NCBI GenBank assembly: GCA_013288445.1
Contig: JABDBX010000011.1
Span: forward strand, 1-36,786
DNA from: Bacteroidota bacterium
Lineage (GTDB): Bacteria; Bacteroidota; Bacteroidia; Chitinophagales; Chitinophagaceae
DNA: 36,786 nt
Reading direction: 5' to 3'
Made by a program: the position numbers and the translations under genes
Shown: positions 8,471 through 14,806 of the stretch, one piece after another
Numbering within the stretch: position 1 is the first letter of the stretch
Layout of the letters: each line of letters begins with the position of its first letter
The notes under the pieces: model-generated
Database searches by the model: none
The model's input: the letters and a program-made list of their open reading frames with translations, nothing else
Told to the model about the DNA's origin: nothing

Positions 8471-8544
8471 AGCCAGAAGTTGATTGTTGTTCTGAACCAA
8501 TATAATTTAGGGTGCTTTAATTTCCCTTGAAGAACGACATTTCT

Positions 8545-8552
8545 TATATTTG
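8545..8552 (+). promoter_or_regulatory. -7 element TATATTTG of a truncated antitoxin
   Basis: An exact TAnnTTTG match, 17 bases before the ATG at 8570. Confidence 0.55.
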
Positions 8553-8569
8553 TACAAACAACCGTATTC

Positions 8570-8698
8570 ATGACAGCGGCAGCAAGAAGGCAACAACTAC
8601 ACCAGTACATAGATATGGCGGACGACAAGAAAGTAAAAACTATCTTCGATTATATTGAAAGGAATATAGTAGTGGAAATGGGTGTAATTTTTCTTTAA
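8570..8698 (+). pseudogene. Truncated antitoxin
   Basis: Forty-two codons from ATG 8570 to TAA 8696-8698. The start MTAAARRQQLHQYIDMADDK and the following VKTIFDYIER resemble the N-terminal half of common Bacteroidota antitoxins, of the type 'xxLHxYIDxADDKxxKAIYxxxxx'. The intact antitoxin at 26608 is a distant relative (KLHDLIDHAEQDKVMAIYTLL). Family members are about 70-80 residues. Here similarity stops after IER, and the rest (NIVVEMGVIFL) runs into the promoter of the next operon. The C-terminal toxin-binding half and the toxin are missing. A good promoter remains, so a fragment could still be made. Confidence 0.6.
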
Positions 8699-8703
8699 CT
8701 TTG
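8696..8703 (+). promoter_or_regulatory. -7 element TAACTTTG of the PIN toxin-antitoxin operon
   Basis: An exact TAnnTTTG match 18 bases before the ATG at 8722. It overlaps the stop codon of the truncated antitoxin. Confidence 0.6.
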
Positions 8704-8721
8704 TAATTGTAAATTAAAGCA

Positions 8722-8904
8722 ATGGTAGTTACAATAAATAGCAATGCAACCCCGGAACAAATAAAAATTGCTCTGGATAAGCTATATACCGGTAGCAAGA
8801 AAGGTACAGAAAAACAACTGGATGCTTTAAAATACAAAGGTGTCATTAAACTGAAAGAAGACCCTTTGGTCATTCAAAAACGTATGCGTGATGAATGGCA
8901 ATGA
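8722..8904 (+). CDS. Antitoxin of a PIN-domain toxin-antitoxin pair
   Basis: A 60-residue protein, MVVTINSNATPEQIKIALDKL..., whose N-terminal strand-helix (TINSNATPEQIKIALDKL) is followed by a linker and a C-terminal helix (DPLVIQKRMRDEWQ) likely to plug the toxin active site. This layout is typical of small antitoxins located before PIN/VapC toxins in Bacteroidota. The frame ends at TGA 8902-8904, overlapping the toxin gene by 14 bases if the toxin starts at 8891. The pair is expected to be autoregulated through the TAACTTTG promoter. Confidence 0.8.
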   Translation: MVVTINSNATPEQIKIALDKLYTGSKKGTEKQLDALKYKGVIKLKEDPLVIQKRMRDEWQ

Positions 8905-9268
8905 TAAATTCCTTTTGGATACAAACATTGTACTGTATTTTCTAAACGGAGACGAGGTTTTATTTGAGATCCTGGATAAGAAAACCATCTATATTTCCTT
9001 TATTACTGAAATGGAGCTATTGAGTTATGGTAAATATTCGGTACCCGAAGAAACAAAAGTAAAAGAGTTTTTAGGGGATTGTTATATTGTAGAAATGAAT
9101 GCCGCTATAAAACAACAGGCAATAAAAATCAGGAAAGCGCATAAATTAAAATTGCCTGATAGCATAATTGCCGCAACCACTATTGATTTGAATATCCCAC
9201 TGTTGACGGCTGACATTGAGTTCAATAAATTAAAATCAATGCAGATATTGCAATATAACAAGCAATAA
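8891..9268 (+). CDS. PIN-domain (VapC-like) ribonuclease toxin
   Basis: About 125 residues with the PIN acidic signature: LLDTNIVLYFLNG near the N-terminus (first Asp), EMELLSYG (Glu), LPDSIIAATTIDLNIPLLTADIEFNKL (third and fourth acids). PIN toxins are Mg-dependent endoribonucleases that cleave tRNA, rRNA or mRNA when free of antitoxin. I prefer ATG 8891; a GTG at 8888 is also possible. The overlap with the upstream antitoxin implies coupled translation. All four acidic positions appear to be present, so this module looks intact, unlike the fragments around it. Confidence 0.88.
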   Translation: MNGNDKFLLDTNIVLYFLNGDEVLFEILDKKTIYISFITEMELLSYGKYSVPEETKVKEFLGDCYIVEMNAAIKQQAIKIRKAHKLKLPDSIIAATTIDLNIPLLTADIEFNKLKSMQILQYNKQ

Positions 9269-9769
9269 TCCGAATACCCCAATAAATATTTCGTCTTGGG
9301 GCGCGTCTATTCCCCAGCTATCTTTGTGCAGGGAAATGAAAGGAGTAGTGAAAACAACCACAAAGGACACGAAGTTGAACCACAAAGGACACAACCCTGA
9401 GCTTTGTGGTAGGGTCACAAATAGGGTCACCCTAAAAATCAAGTAGCCTGCAAAACCCTTTACCAGCATATCATACCGCAGAGCCAGCAATATGAGTTAT
9501 CCACAATATTTTTTTTGAGTGGGGTGTCGGAAGGTGAAAAAACGGGACATTGCCAGGACATCCCCCTATCCCCCTTCGCCGATGCACAAAACCTGCGCGC
9601 AAGGGGGAATGCACACGAATATGCTGTCAACTTCATCGTCCCATATGCTTTTTTCGTTAAGTTAATGATTGCCGGTTAATCCGGGGATATTGAGTCATTG
9701 AGCAATTAAGTCATTGAGCAATTAATTGCAGTTATATTTCGCTAATTTTGCACCCGCTAATCACACACC
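9269..9769. other. Intergenic region before ftsY
   Basis: Five hundred bases with no convincing gene. It contains two 'accacaaaggacac' repeats with a partial inverted arm (about 9354-9416), one perfect DnaA-box-like nonamer TTATCCACA (9497-9505) next to an eight-T run, a small palindrome CCGGTTAATCCGG (9673-9685), and two exact 16-bp tandem units GTCATTGAGCAATTAA (9694-9709, 9710-9725) directly upstream of the ftsY promoter. Confidence 0.6.
9743..9750 (+). promoter_or_regulatory. -7 element TAATTTTG of ftsY
   Basis: An exact TAnnTTTG match, 19 bases upstream of the ftsY ATG. Confidence 0.6.
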
Positions 9770-10747
9770 ATGGGCTTATTCGATAAACTGTTTAAACGCA
9801 ATAAAGATCAGGAAGAACAAAAGCAGGCTTTAGACGAGGGCTTGAAGAAAACCAAGGAGGGCTTTTTCTCCAAGATCAGCAAGGCTATTGCTGGCAAGGA
9901 CAAGGTGGACGAAGAGGTGCTTGATGAGGTAGAAAACGCCCTTGTAAGCGCCGATGTGGGCGTGGAGACTACCGTGGCCATTATAGACCGTATAGAGAAG
10001 CGCGTGGCCCGTGACAAATATGTAGGCACGTCAGAACTCAATAAGATATTGCAGGAGGAGATAATGAGTATGCTCACTGCGGCACCCTCTAATGAGTTTG
10101 CTACATTTGATGTGCCTGCCGGTAAGAAGCCTTATGTAATACTTGTAGTAGGCGTAAATGGTGTGGGTAAGACTACTACTATAGGCAAGCTGGCATATAA
10201 TTTTAAGAAAAATGGCAAGCAGGTTCTGCTGGGCGCAGCAGATACTTTCCGTGCTGCTGCGGTGGACCAACTGACCATATGGAGCGAACGTGTGGATGTG
10301 CCAATAGTGAAAAAAGAAATGGGTAGCGATCCCAGTTCGGTGGCGTTTGATACGGTGGTAGCGGGCATAGCCAAAGGATCGGACGTGGTGATAATAGACA
10401 CCGCAGGCCGACTGCATAACAAGGCTTACCTGATGAACGAGCTGGAAAAGATACACCGGGTAATAAAAAAGAAGATGCCTGATGCGCCACATGAGGTGCT
10501 GCTGGTGCTTGACGGCAGCACAGGCCAGAACGCACTGGAGCAGGCAAAGCATTTCACCGCATCAACAAATGTCACTGCCATAGCCATTACCAAGCTCGAT
10601 GGCACAGCGAAGGGCGGGGTAGTGCTGGCCATAGCCAACCAGTTCAAAATACCCGTGAAATACATAGGTGTGGGTGAAAAACTGGAGGATCTCCAGATAT
10701 TTAACAAGGAAGAGTTTGTGGATACGTTGTTTAGTTTGAACCCCTGA
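9770..10747 (+). CDS. ftsY: Signal recognition particle receptor FtsY
   Basis: This is the SRP-receptor GTPase that docks ribosome-SRP complexes at the membrane for co-translational insertion. It has 325 residues: a short charged N-terminus (MGLFDKLFKRNKDQ) that could contact the membrane, the helical N domain (20-110), then the G domain with P-loop GVNGVGKTTTIGKLA near 127, AADTFRAAAVDQL, DTAGRLHNKAYLM, TKLDGTAKGG and the closing GVGEKLEDLQIFNKEEF. It lacks the long acidic A domain of enterobacterial FtsY, as is usual in Bacteroidota. It is a single gene with its own promoter. A 113-bp tandem array begins at the base after the stop codon. Confidence 0.97.
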   Translation: MGLFDKLFKRNKDQEEQKQALDEGLKKTKEGFFSKISKAIAGKDKVDEEVLDEVENALVSADVGVETTVAIIDRIEKRVARDKYVGTSELNKILQEEIMSMLTAAPSNEFATFDVPAGKKPYVILVVGVNGVGKTTTIGKLAYNFKKNGKQVLLGAADTFRAAAVDQLTIWSERVDVPIVKKEMGSDPSSVAFDTVVAGIAKGSDVVIIDTAGRLHNKAYLMNELEKIHRVIKKKMPDAPHEVLLVLDGSTGQNALEQAKHFTASTNVTAIAITKLDGTAKGGVVLAIANQFKIPVKYIGVGEKLEDLQIFNKEEFVDTLFSLNP

Positions 10748-11235
10748 CGCATAAACCCCTGACCCCTAAAGGGGGACCATCCATTTAGCTATGGTAGGAT
10801 ACCTTGGCAGGGGAGATTGATTTGGCAAAATTATTTTTTATCGTCACGAAAAATCCCAAGCGCATAAACCCCTGACCCCTAAAGGGGGACCATCCATTTA
10901 GCTTTGGGAGGAAACTTTGGCAGGGGAGATTGATTTGGCAAGATTGTTTTTTATCGTCACGAAAAATCCCAAGCGCATAAACCCCTGACCCCTAAAGGGG
11001 ACCATCCATTTAGCTTTGGGAGGAAACTTTGGCAGGGGAGATTGATTTGGCAAGATTGTTTTTTATCGTCACGAAAAATCCCAAGCGCATAAACCCCTGA
11101 CCCCTAAAGGGGACCATCCATTTAGCTTTGGGAGGAAACTTTGGCAGGGGAGATTGATTTGGCAAGATTGTTTTTTATCGTCACGAAAAATCCCAAGCGC
11201 ATAAACCCCTGACCCCTAAAGGGGGACCATCCATT
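10748..11235 (+). repeat. Tandem array of a 112-113-bp unit (4 copies plus a partial)
   Basis: Units start with CGCATAAACCCCTGACCCCT at 10748, 10861, 10974, 11086 and 11198; the fifth breaks off after about 38 bases. Units 2-4 are nearly identical and unit 1 has diverged slightly in the middle. Each carries the hairpin CCCCTAAAGGGG and an AT-rich tail (TTTTTTATCGTCACGAAAAA, itself partly self-complementary). The period is not a multiple of three and has no shared reading frame, so it is not coding. Bases 11236-11349, up to the next gene, hold nothing recognisable. Confidence 0.92.
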
Positions 11236-11349
11236 AGGCAACTTTCACCATTTCAGCATAAGCAATCTCTTCAGCATTTATTATTTTTAGGTTTAGCGAA
11301 TTTGGAAAATGAGAGATTATCCTTTGGGGAGCTTAGGGTTTTGCAAGTT

Positions 11350-11727
11350 TTAGTCTTTGGTTTTATTTTGAATATAACGCTCGATGGTTTCAATTACAAC
11401 TTCTAAGTTCTTTTCAACAGCAAAGTTCGTAAATCTGAGAAAACCGATGCCTTCTGCCTCGAGGTTTCTCTGGCGTTCAATATCATGGGTATGAACTCTA
11501 TCTTTATCGTGAATATTACCATCTACTTCTATAATCAATTTCAGGGAATGGCAATAAAAGTCGGCAATATAAATACTTATCGGATGTTGCCTCCTGAATT
11601 TATGGCCTAAAGGTTTTTGTCGTAGATAAGACCAAAGTATTGATTCGGCTGGGGTCAGGTTATTTCTTAAATCTTTCGCCTTCTCAAATATCAAATTACT
11701 TGCACGAAGGAACATTTTCTTCTCCAT
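11350..11727 (-). CDS. DUF559 / Vsr-like endonuclease-fold protein
   Basis: A 125-residue stand-alone member of the DUF559 branch of the PD-(D/E)xK nucleases, related in fold to very-short-patch repair endonuclease. The family pattern is complete: helix LRNNLTPAESILWSYLRQ, then KFRRQHPI, IADFYC with the first catalytic Asp, LIIEVDG with the ExD pair, H after it, ERQRNLEAEGIGFLRF, and a C-terminal helix. The natural function of such orphan proteins is not established. The gene sits between a five-unit direct array of the CCCCTGACCCCTAAAGGGG motif on one side and two inverted copies on the other, as if the repeats and the gene form one unit. The start at ATG 11727 fits MEKKMFLRAS-type beginnings. 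Confidence 0.85.
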   Translation of the reverse strand: MEKKMFLRASNLIFEKAKDLRNNLTPAESILWSYLRQKPLGHKFRRQHPISIYIADFYCHSLKLIIEVDGNIHDKDRVHTHDIERQRNLEAEGIGFLRFTNFAVEKNLEVVIETIERYIQNKTKD

Positions 11728-11805
11728 AAGCGGTCAAATGACAATAAAAATAATCCTGCAAAATTAATCTCCAACCTCAAAGTTTCCCCATAAAGTCTAA
11801 TAGCA

Positions 11806-11868
11806 GGTCCCCCTTTAGGGGTCAGGGGTTTCTAACTGGATGGTCCCCCTTTAGGGGTCAGGGGTTTC
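11806..11868 (-). repeat. Two inverted copies of the array's head motif
   Basis: Copies at 11806-11832 and 11839-11868 read, on the minus strand, GAAACCCCTGACCCCTAAAG... and continue GGGGACC, the same motif as the start of each 113-bp unit but in opposite orientation. The second overlaps the stop codon (11867-11869) of the sirtuin gene. Confidence 0.85.
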
Positions 11869-12556
11869 AGGTGAGTTTTAGCATCTTCATTAGTTCCACC
11901 ACACCCATGGTAGCGGGCATTTCAATTGGCACTACGTTCTTGTACTTGCTCACGGGTGGTATGCTCTTGTCTATCACATACTTTGTCACTTTTTCCCGCA
12001 CATAGTCAACCAGGCCGGCGGCAGGATATACTGCCAGCGATGTGCCAATAAGCACAAAAACATCTGCGTCATAAAGTATGGGTATGGCCTGCTCTATCAT
12101 CGGCACTGGCTCCTCAAACCATACTATGTGCGGCCTGTACTGCCCGCCATCTGCGGCCTTGTCGCCCAGCTTTATGTCTTTCTTTATGGTGTATGATTTA
12201 TGTTCGTTTTTCTCGCTCCTCATTTTCAGTATTTCGCCATGCAGGTGCAGCACTTTTTTTGAGCCAGCGCGCTCGTGCAGGTCGTCCACATTCTGGGTAA
12301 TGATGTGTACATCAAAGTGCGCTTCCAGGTCGGCAAGCGCTTTGTGGGCTGCATTGGGCGCGGCAGCAAGCACATCCCTGCGTCGCATATTGTAAAAATC
12401 GAGCACCATTTGCGGGTCTTTGCGCCAGCCGCGTGGAGTGGCCACATCTTCTATGTTATAGCCTTCCCACAGCCCATCGCTATCCCTGAATGTGCGCAAG
12501 CCACTCTCGGCGCTTATCCCTGCACCTGTGAGTACTACGAGTTTTTGTTTTTGCAT
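11867..12556 (-). CDS. cobB: SIR2-family NAD-dependent protein deacylase, zinc-less
   Basis: A 229-residue sirtuin that removes acetyl/acyl groups from lysines using NAD+. It has the Rossmann motif GAGISAESGLRTFRD (residues 11-25), VEDVATP-like IEDVATP, TQNVDDLHERAGS, the catalytic HLHGE, and GTSLAVYPAAGLVDYV. The segment between HGE and GTSL has no cysteines, so the usual structural zinc knuckle (two CxxC pairs) is missing. This also occurs in other Bacteroidota CobB-like proteins as far as I know. The start codon lies inside the end of the upstream antitoxin-like gene (22-base overlap), so the two are probably co-transcribed. The last codons border a palindromic repeat. Confidence 0.9.
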   Translation of the reverse strand: MQKQKLVVLTGAGISAESGLRTFRDSDGLWEGYNIEDVATPRGWRKDPQMVLDFYNMRRRDVLAAAPNAAHKALADLEAHFDVHIITQNVDDLHERAGSKKVLHLHGEILKMRSEKNEHKSYTIKKDIKLGDKAADGGQYRPHIVWFEEPVPMIEQAIPILYDADVFVLIGTSLAVYPAAGLVDYVREKVTKYVIDKSIPPVSKYKNVVPIEMPATMGVVELMKMLKLT

Positions 12557-12720
12557 AAGTCAGATTTGCTATTGCCTGTAATAATATCTTTGGCTTCTTC
12601 CCAAGAGGATGTTTTACTTTCGCCACTTAGTCTTTTTTTTCTGCGTTCTTCAAATTGCGCGAGATCAGCATTGGTAAAAGTAAATTCATTATTGTCAGTG
12701 TCGCGTTCTTTTGCTGCCAT
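12535..12720 (-). CDS. Antitoxin-like small protein, orphan
   Basis: A 61-residue protein, MAAKERDTDNNEFTFTNADL..., with the helix LAQFEERRKKRLSGESKTSSWEEAKDIITG. This EExRxxRLSGxSKTxxWEExKxxIxG pattern is typical of small Bacteroidota antitoxins located directly before RelE/HigB-like toxins. Here the next gene is a sirtuin, overlapping by 22 bases, and no toxin is present. It could be an orphan that was left behind, or it could have been recruited as a regulator of the sirtuin. The upstream region up to 12834 is AT-rich and contains the divergent promoters for this gene and the small gene on the other strand. Confidence 0.7.
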   Translation of the reverse strand: MAAKERDTDNNEFTFTNADLAQFEERRKKRLSGESKTSSWEEAKDIITGNSKSDLCKNKNS

Positions 12721-12834
12721 TTTGAAGTATGTTTATAGGTCCCAAACAATTATTTGTTTCATCTATTACAAAAATAGAATGGTATGACTTAAAAGAAGTA
12801 TAAATTACGAACAATTTTACAAAACACAAAAAAC

Positions 12835-12978
12835 ATGGGTAATAAAAAGGAACTTAACAAAAGGAAACCTCCCGTTATCCAAATAGGTAAGTCTCTTGAA
12901 AAATACAAGAATCTGCCTCTATTCCAGGATAAAGTGGATAAAGCAAATGAAAATGCTCTGAACGATTGGCTTGCCTGA
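12835..12978 (+). CDS. Possible 47-residue protein
   Basis: A short frame from ATG 12835 to TGA 12976-12978: MGNKKELNKRKPPVIQIGKS, then a helix-like LEKYKNLPLFQDKVDKANENALNDWLA. The composition (Lys/Asn/Leu-rich, ordered helix end) looks protein-like and its codon use matches the AT-rich neighbours. No family is recognised and no clear -7 element is seen, so it may be a chance frame. It converges with the membrane-protein gene that ends at 13022. Confidence 0.45.
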   Translation: MGNKKELNKRKPPVIQIGKSLEKYKNLPLFQDKVDKANENALNDWLA

Positions 12979-13021
12979 ACCAAGATAGAGACACTCAAAG
13001 TTATTGCATCTTTTTCTGGCT

Positions 13022-13546
13022 CTACCATAACGAATGATAGAAGACGATGGTTCTATTGTCTTTGAAGAAAAGGAGGTAGCTGCCCGTCGCTTTCTTCGTG
13101 GTTTCGCGATGGACGAAAAGGACCTCATCCTTTTTATAATGCCTCATTACTTTGTTATAAGAGTCGAAGTCATCTATTGAGTCAATTTCGAAATTGGCGA
13201 CAAACTTTGTTTTTAAATCTGAAAAGTCTTTCTGTTCAACTTCTATTGCGCAACATGCAAGGTAGTGGCCATGAATATCAGGATATGTAGCGTCTTTTCT
13301 TAGTATAGACGCATGATTGGGAAAGGGTCTGCCAAGATCGGTTTCAAAGTCCTCTTTGTAAAAACTATCTGAAGGATAAATGGCTGTGTATATCCCGTAC
13401 AACATCACCAGCAACAGAGAAATAATTATAGCATTAGCGGATTTCTTGAACCCTTTTTTATAAAGAGATTTCATGCCTTTTATGAACAGAATTAGTATCG
13501 CAAGCAATATTGCAAGAGCAACAAAAACTATTGATAAAAATCCCAT
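13022..13546 (-). CDS. Hypothetical membrane-anchored protein
   Basis: A 174-residue protein starting MGFLSIVFVALAILLAILIL (first membrane segment), followed by a basic loop (KGMKSLYKKGFKKSA) and a second membrane segment (IIISLLLVMLYGIYTAIY). The remaining ~120 residues are soluble and probably periplasmic or cytosolic alpha/beta, with HGHYLACCAIEVEQKDF, FEIDSIDDFDSY and VLFVHRETTKKATGSYLLFF. It is AT-rich and isolated. I do not recognise the family. Confidence 0.7.
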   Translation of the reverse strand: MGFLSIVFVALAILLAILILFIKGMKSLYKKGFKKSANAIIISLLLVMLYGIYTAIYPSDSFYKEDFETDLGRPFPNHASILRKDATYPDIHGHYLACCAIEVEQKDFSDLKTKFVANFEIDSIDDFDSYNKVMRHYKKDEVLFVHRETTKKATGSYLLFFKDNRTIVFYHSLW

Positions 13547-13618
13547 CAGAAACTAAACTTTACAAGTAGCGAATTGGAAATCTTGTGCCTTGATTTAGCT
13601 TCGTGCCATGGTTCAACA

Positions 13619-13648
13619 TGTCATGGTTCGGCGTGGCTCACCATGACA
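13619..13648. repeat. REP-like palindrome TGTCATGGT...ACCATGACA
   Basis: A 9-bp perfect inverted repeat with a 12-base loop (TCGGCGTGGCTC). A partial echo (GCCATGGTTCAACATG) is immediately to the left. It lies just past the stop of the threonine dehydrogenase gene and could act as its terminator hairpin, although no T-run follows. Confidence 0.7.
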
Positions 13649-13703
13649 GAATATCTATTTGACATTGTGGGAGACAGCAGGTACTTTTCCTTGTCACAAC
13701 CAC

Positions 13704-14666
13704 CTACACAGTTTCCATCATCTTCTCCTTCAAATGCATAAGCATATCAGCCGTCATTTTGTCTAAGTCGAATTCGTTTTTCCAGCCCCAGTGGTTGCGT
13801 GCTGCGGTATCATCAATGCTTTTTGGCCAGCCGTCTGCTATGGCCTGGCGGAAGTCGGGGTTGTAGTCTATGGTGAAGTCGGGGATGTGCTTTTGGATGG
13901 ATGCTGCTATTTCTTTTGGCGAGAAACTCATAGCTGCGAGGTTGTAGGCCATGCGTGTTTTCATTTGCTCTGCCGGTGCTTCCATTAGCTCTATGGTGCC
14001 GCGTATGGCATCGTCCATATACATCATAGGGAGGTAGGTGTTTTCAGACAGGAAGCTGGTGTATTTCTTGTTCTTTAAGGCTTCGTGGTATATCTCCACT
14101 GCATAATCGGTGGTGCCGCCGCCCGGTTCAGATTTCCAGCTTATGAGGCCGGGATAGCGCAGGCTGCGCACATCGAGGCCCCAGCGCTGGTTGTAGTATT
14201 GGCACCATAGCTCGCCGGCATACTTGCTGATGCCATATACCGTTCGGGGTTCTATTACGGTTTGCTGCGGCGTTTGCTCCGTAGGCGTTGTTGGGCCAAA
14301 AACGGCTATGGAACTTGGCCAGTATATTTTTGTTAGTTTCTCCTGCACTCCAAGGTCAAGTACATGCATCAGGCTCTGCATATTTATTTCCCATGCTTTG
14401 TGCGGCGCTTTTTCGCCCGTAGCAGAAAGCAGCGCAGCCAGCAGGTATATCTGGGTTATGCCTTCCTGCTTCACCAGTTCGTGGGTGGCTTTGGCGTCCA
14501 TGGCATTAAGTATGGCGTATGGGCCATTATCCTTCAGCAATGGGTGGGCTTCCTTTATATCAGAGGCTACGACATTGTCCGTACCGTACAGTTTGCGTAA
14601 AGCAAGTGTAAGTTCTACACCTATCTGGCCACCAGCGCCTATAATGAGAATTTTTTCCTGTTTCAT
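13704..14666 (-). CDS. L-threonine 3-dehydrogenase, SDR type
   Basis: A 320-residue extended short-chain dehydrogenase that matches the NAD-dependent threonine dehydrogenases related to UDP-glucose epimerases, which oxidise L-threonine to 2-amino-3-ketobutyrate in threonine catabolism. It has the Rossmann motif IIGAGGQIG (8-16), LLAALLSATGE, SSIAVFGP, the catalytic YGISKYAGE (YxxxK) and the substrate loop LRYPGLISWKSEPGGGTTDYAVEI, typical of this branch. A glycine C-acetyltransferase is not adjacent. Immediately upstream of the ATG lies an 80-base block of 'tagtagatagtcgttagt' repeats, which displaces any normal leader. A more general NAD-dependent epimerase role is the alternative. Confidence 0.88.
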   Translation of the reverse strand: MKQEKILIIGAGGQIGVELTLALRKLYGTDNVVASDIKEAHPLLKDNGPYAILNAMDAKATHELVKQEGITQIYLLAALLSATGEKAPHKAWEINMQSLMHVLDLGVQEKLTKIYWPSSIAVFGPTTPTEQTPQQTVIEPRTVYGISKYAGELWCQYYNQRWGLDVRSLRYPGLISWKSEPGGGTTDYAVEIYHEALKNKKYTSFLSENTYLPMMYMDDAIRGTIELMEAPAEQMKTRMAYNLAAMSFSPKEIAASIQKHIPDFTIDYNPDFRQAIADGWPKSIDDTAARNHWGWKNEFDLDKMTADMLMHLKEKMMETV

Positions 14667-14670
14667 TTTT

Positions 14671-14750
14671 TTAGTAGATAGTCGTTAGTATTTAGTAGAT
14701 GGTCGTTGATTTTAGTAGATAGTCGTTAGTAAATAGTAGGTGGTCGCGAG
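14671..14750. repeat. Degenerate 'TAGTAGATAGTCGTTAGT' repeats
   Basis: Four imperfect units of about 20 bases (14671, 14691, 14711, 14732). They are followed by 'attgagc'-type sequence up to the end of carA at 14807. Related single units are at 1930-1962, 17040-17074 and 17257-17271. They sit directly before the threonine dehydrogenase start. Confidence 0.75.
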
Positions 14751-14806
14751 TGCATTTTATGCGTTATATGTTAATTCAGGCATTGAGCCAATGAGTAATT
14801 CAGCCA

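Noticed and set aside
9497-9505. Perfect DnaA box TTATCCACA beside a T-run, as a possible replication origin
   Set aside because: Only one box was found, with no cluster and no dnaA/dnaN or similar context; a single 9-mer can occur by chance.
10748-11235. CRISPR array
   Set aside because: The whole 112-113-bp unit repeats, with no unique spacers and no cas genes.
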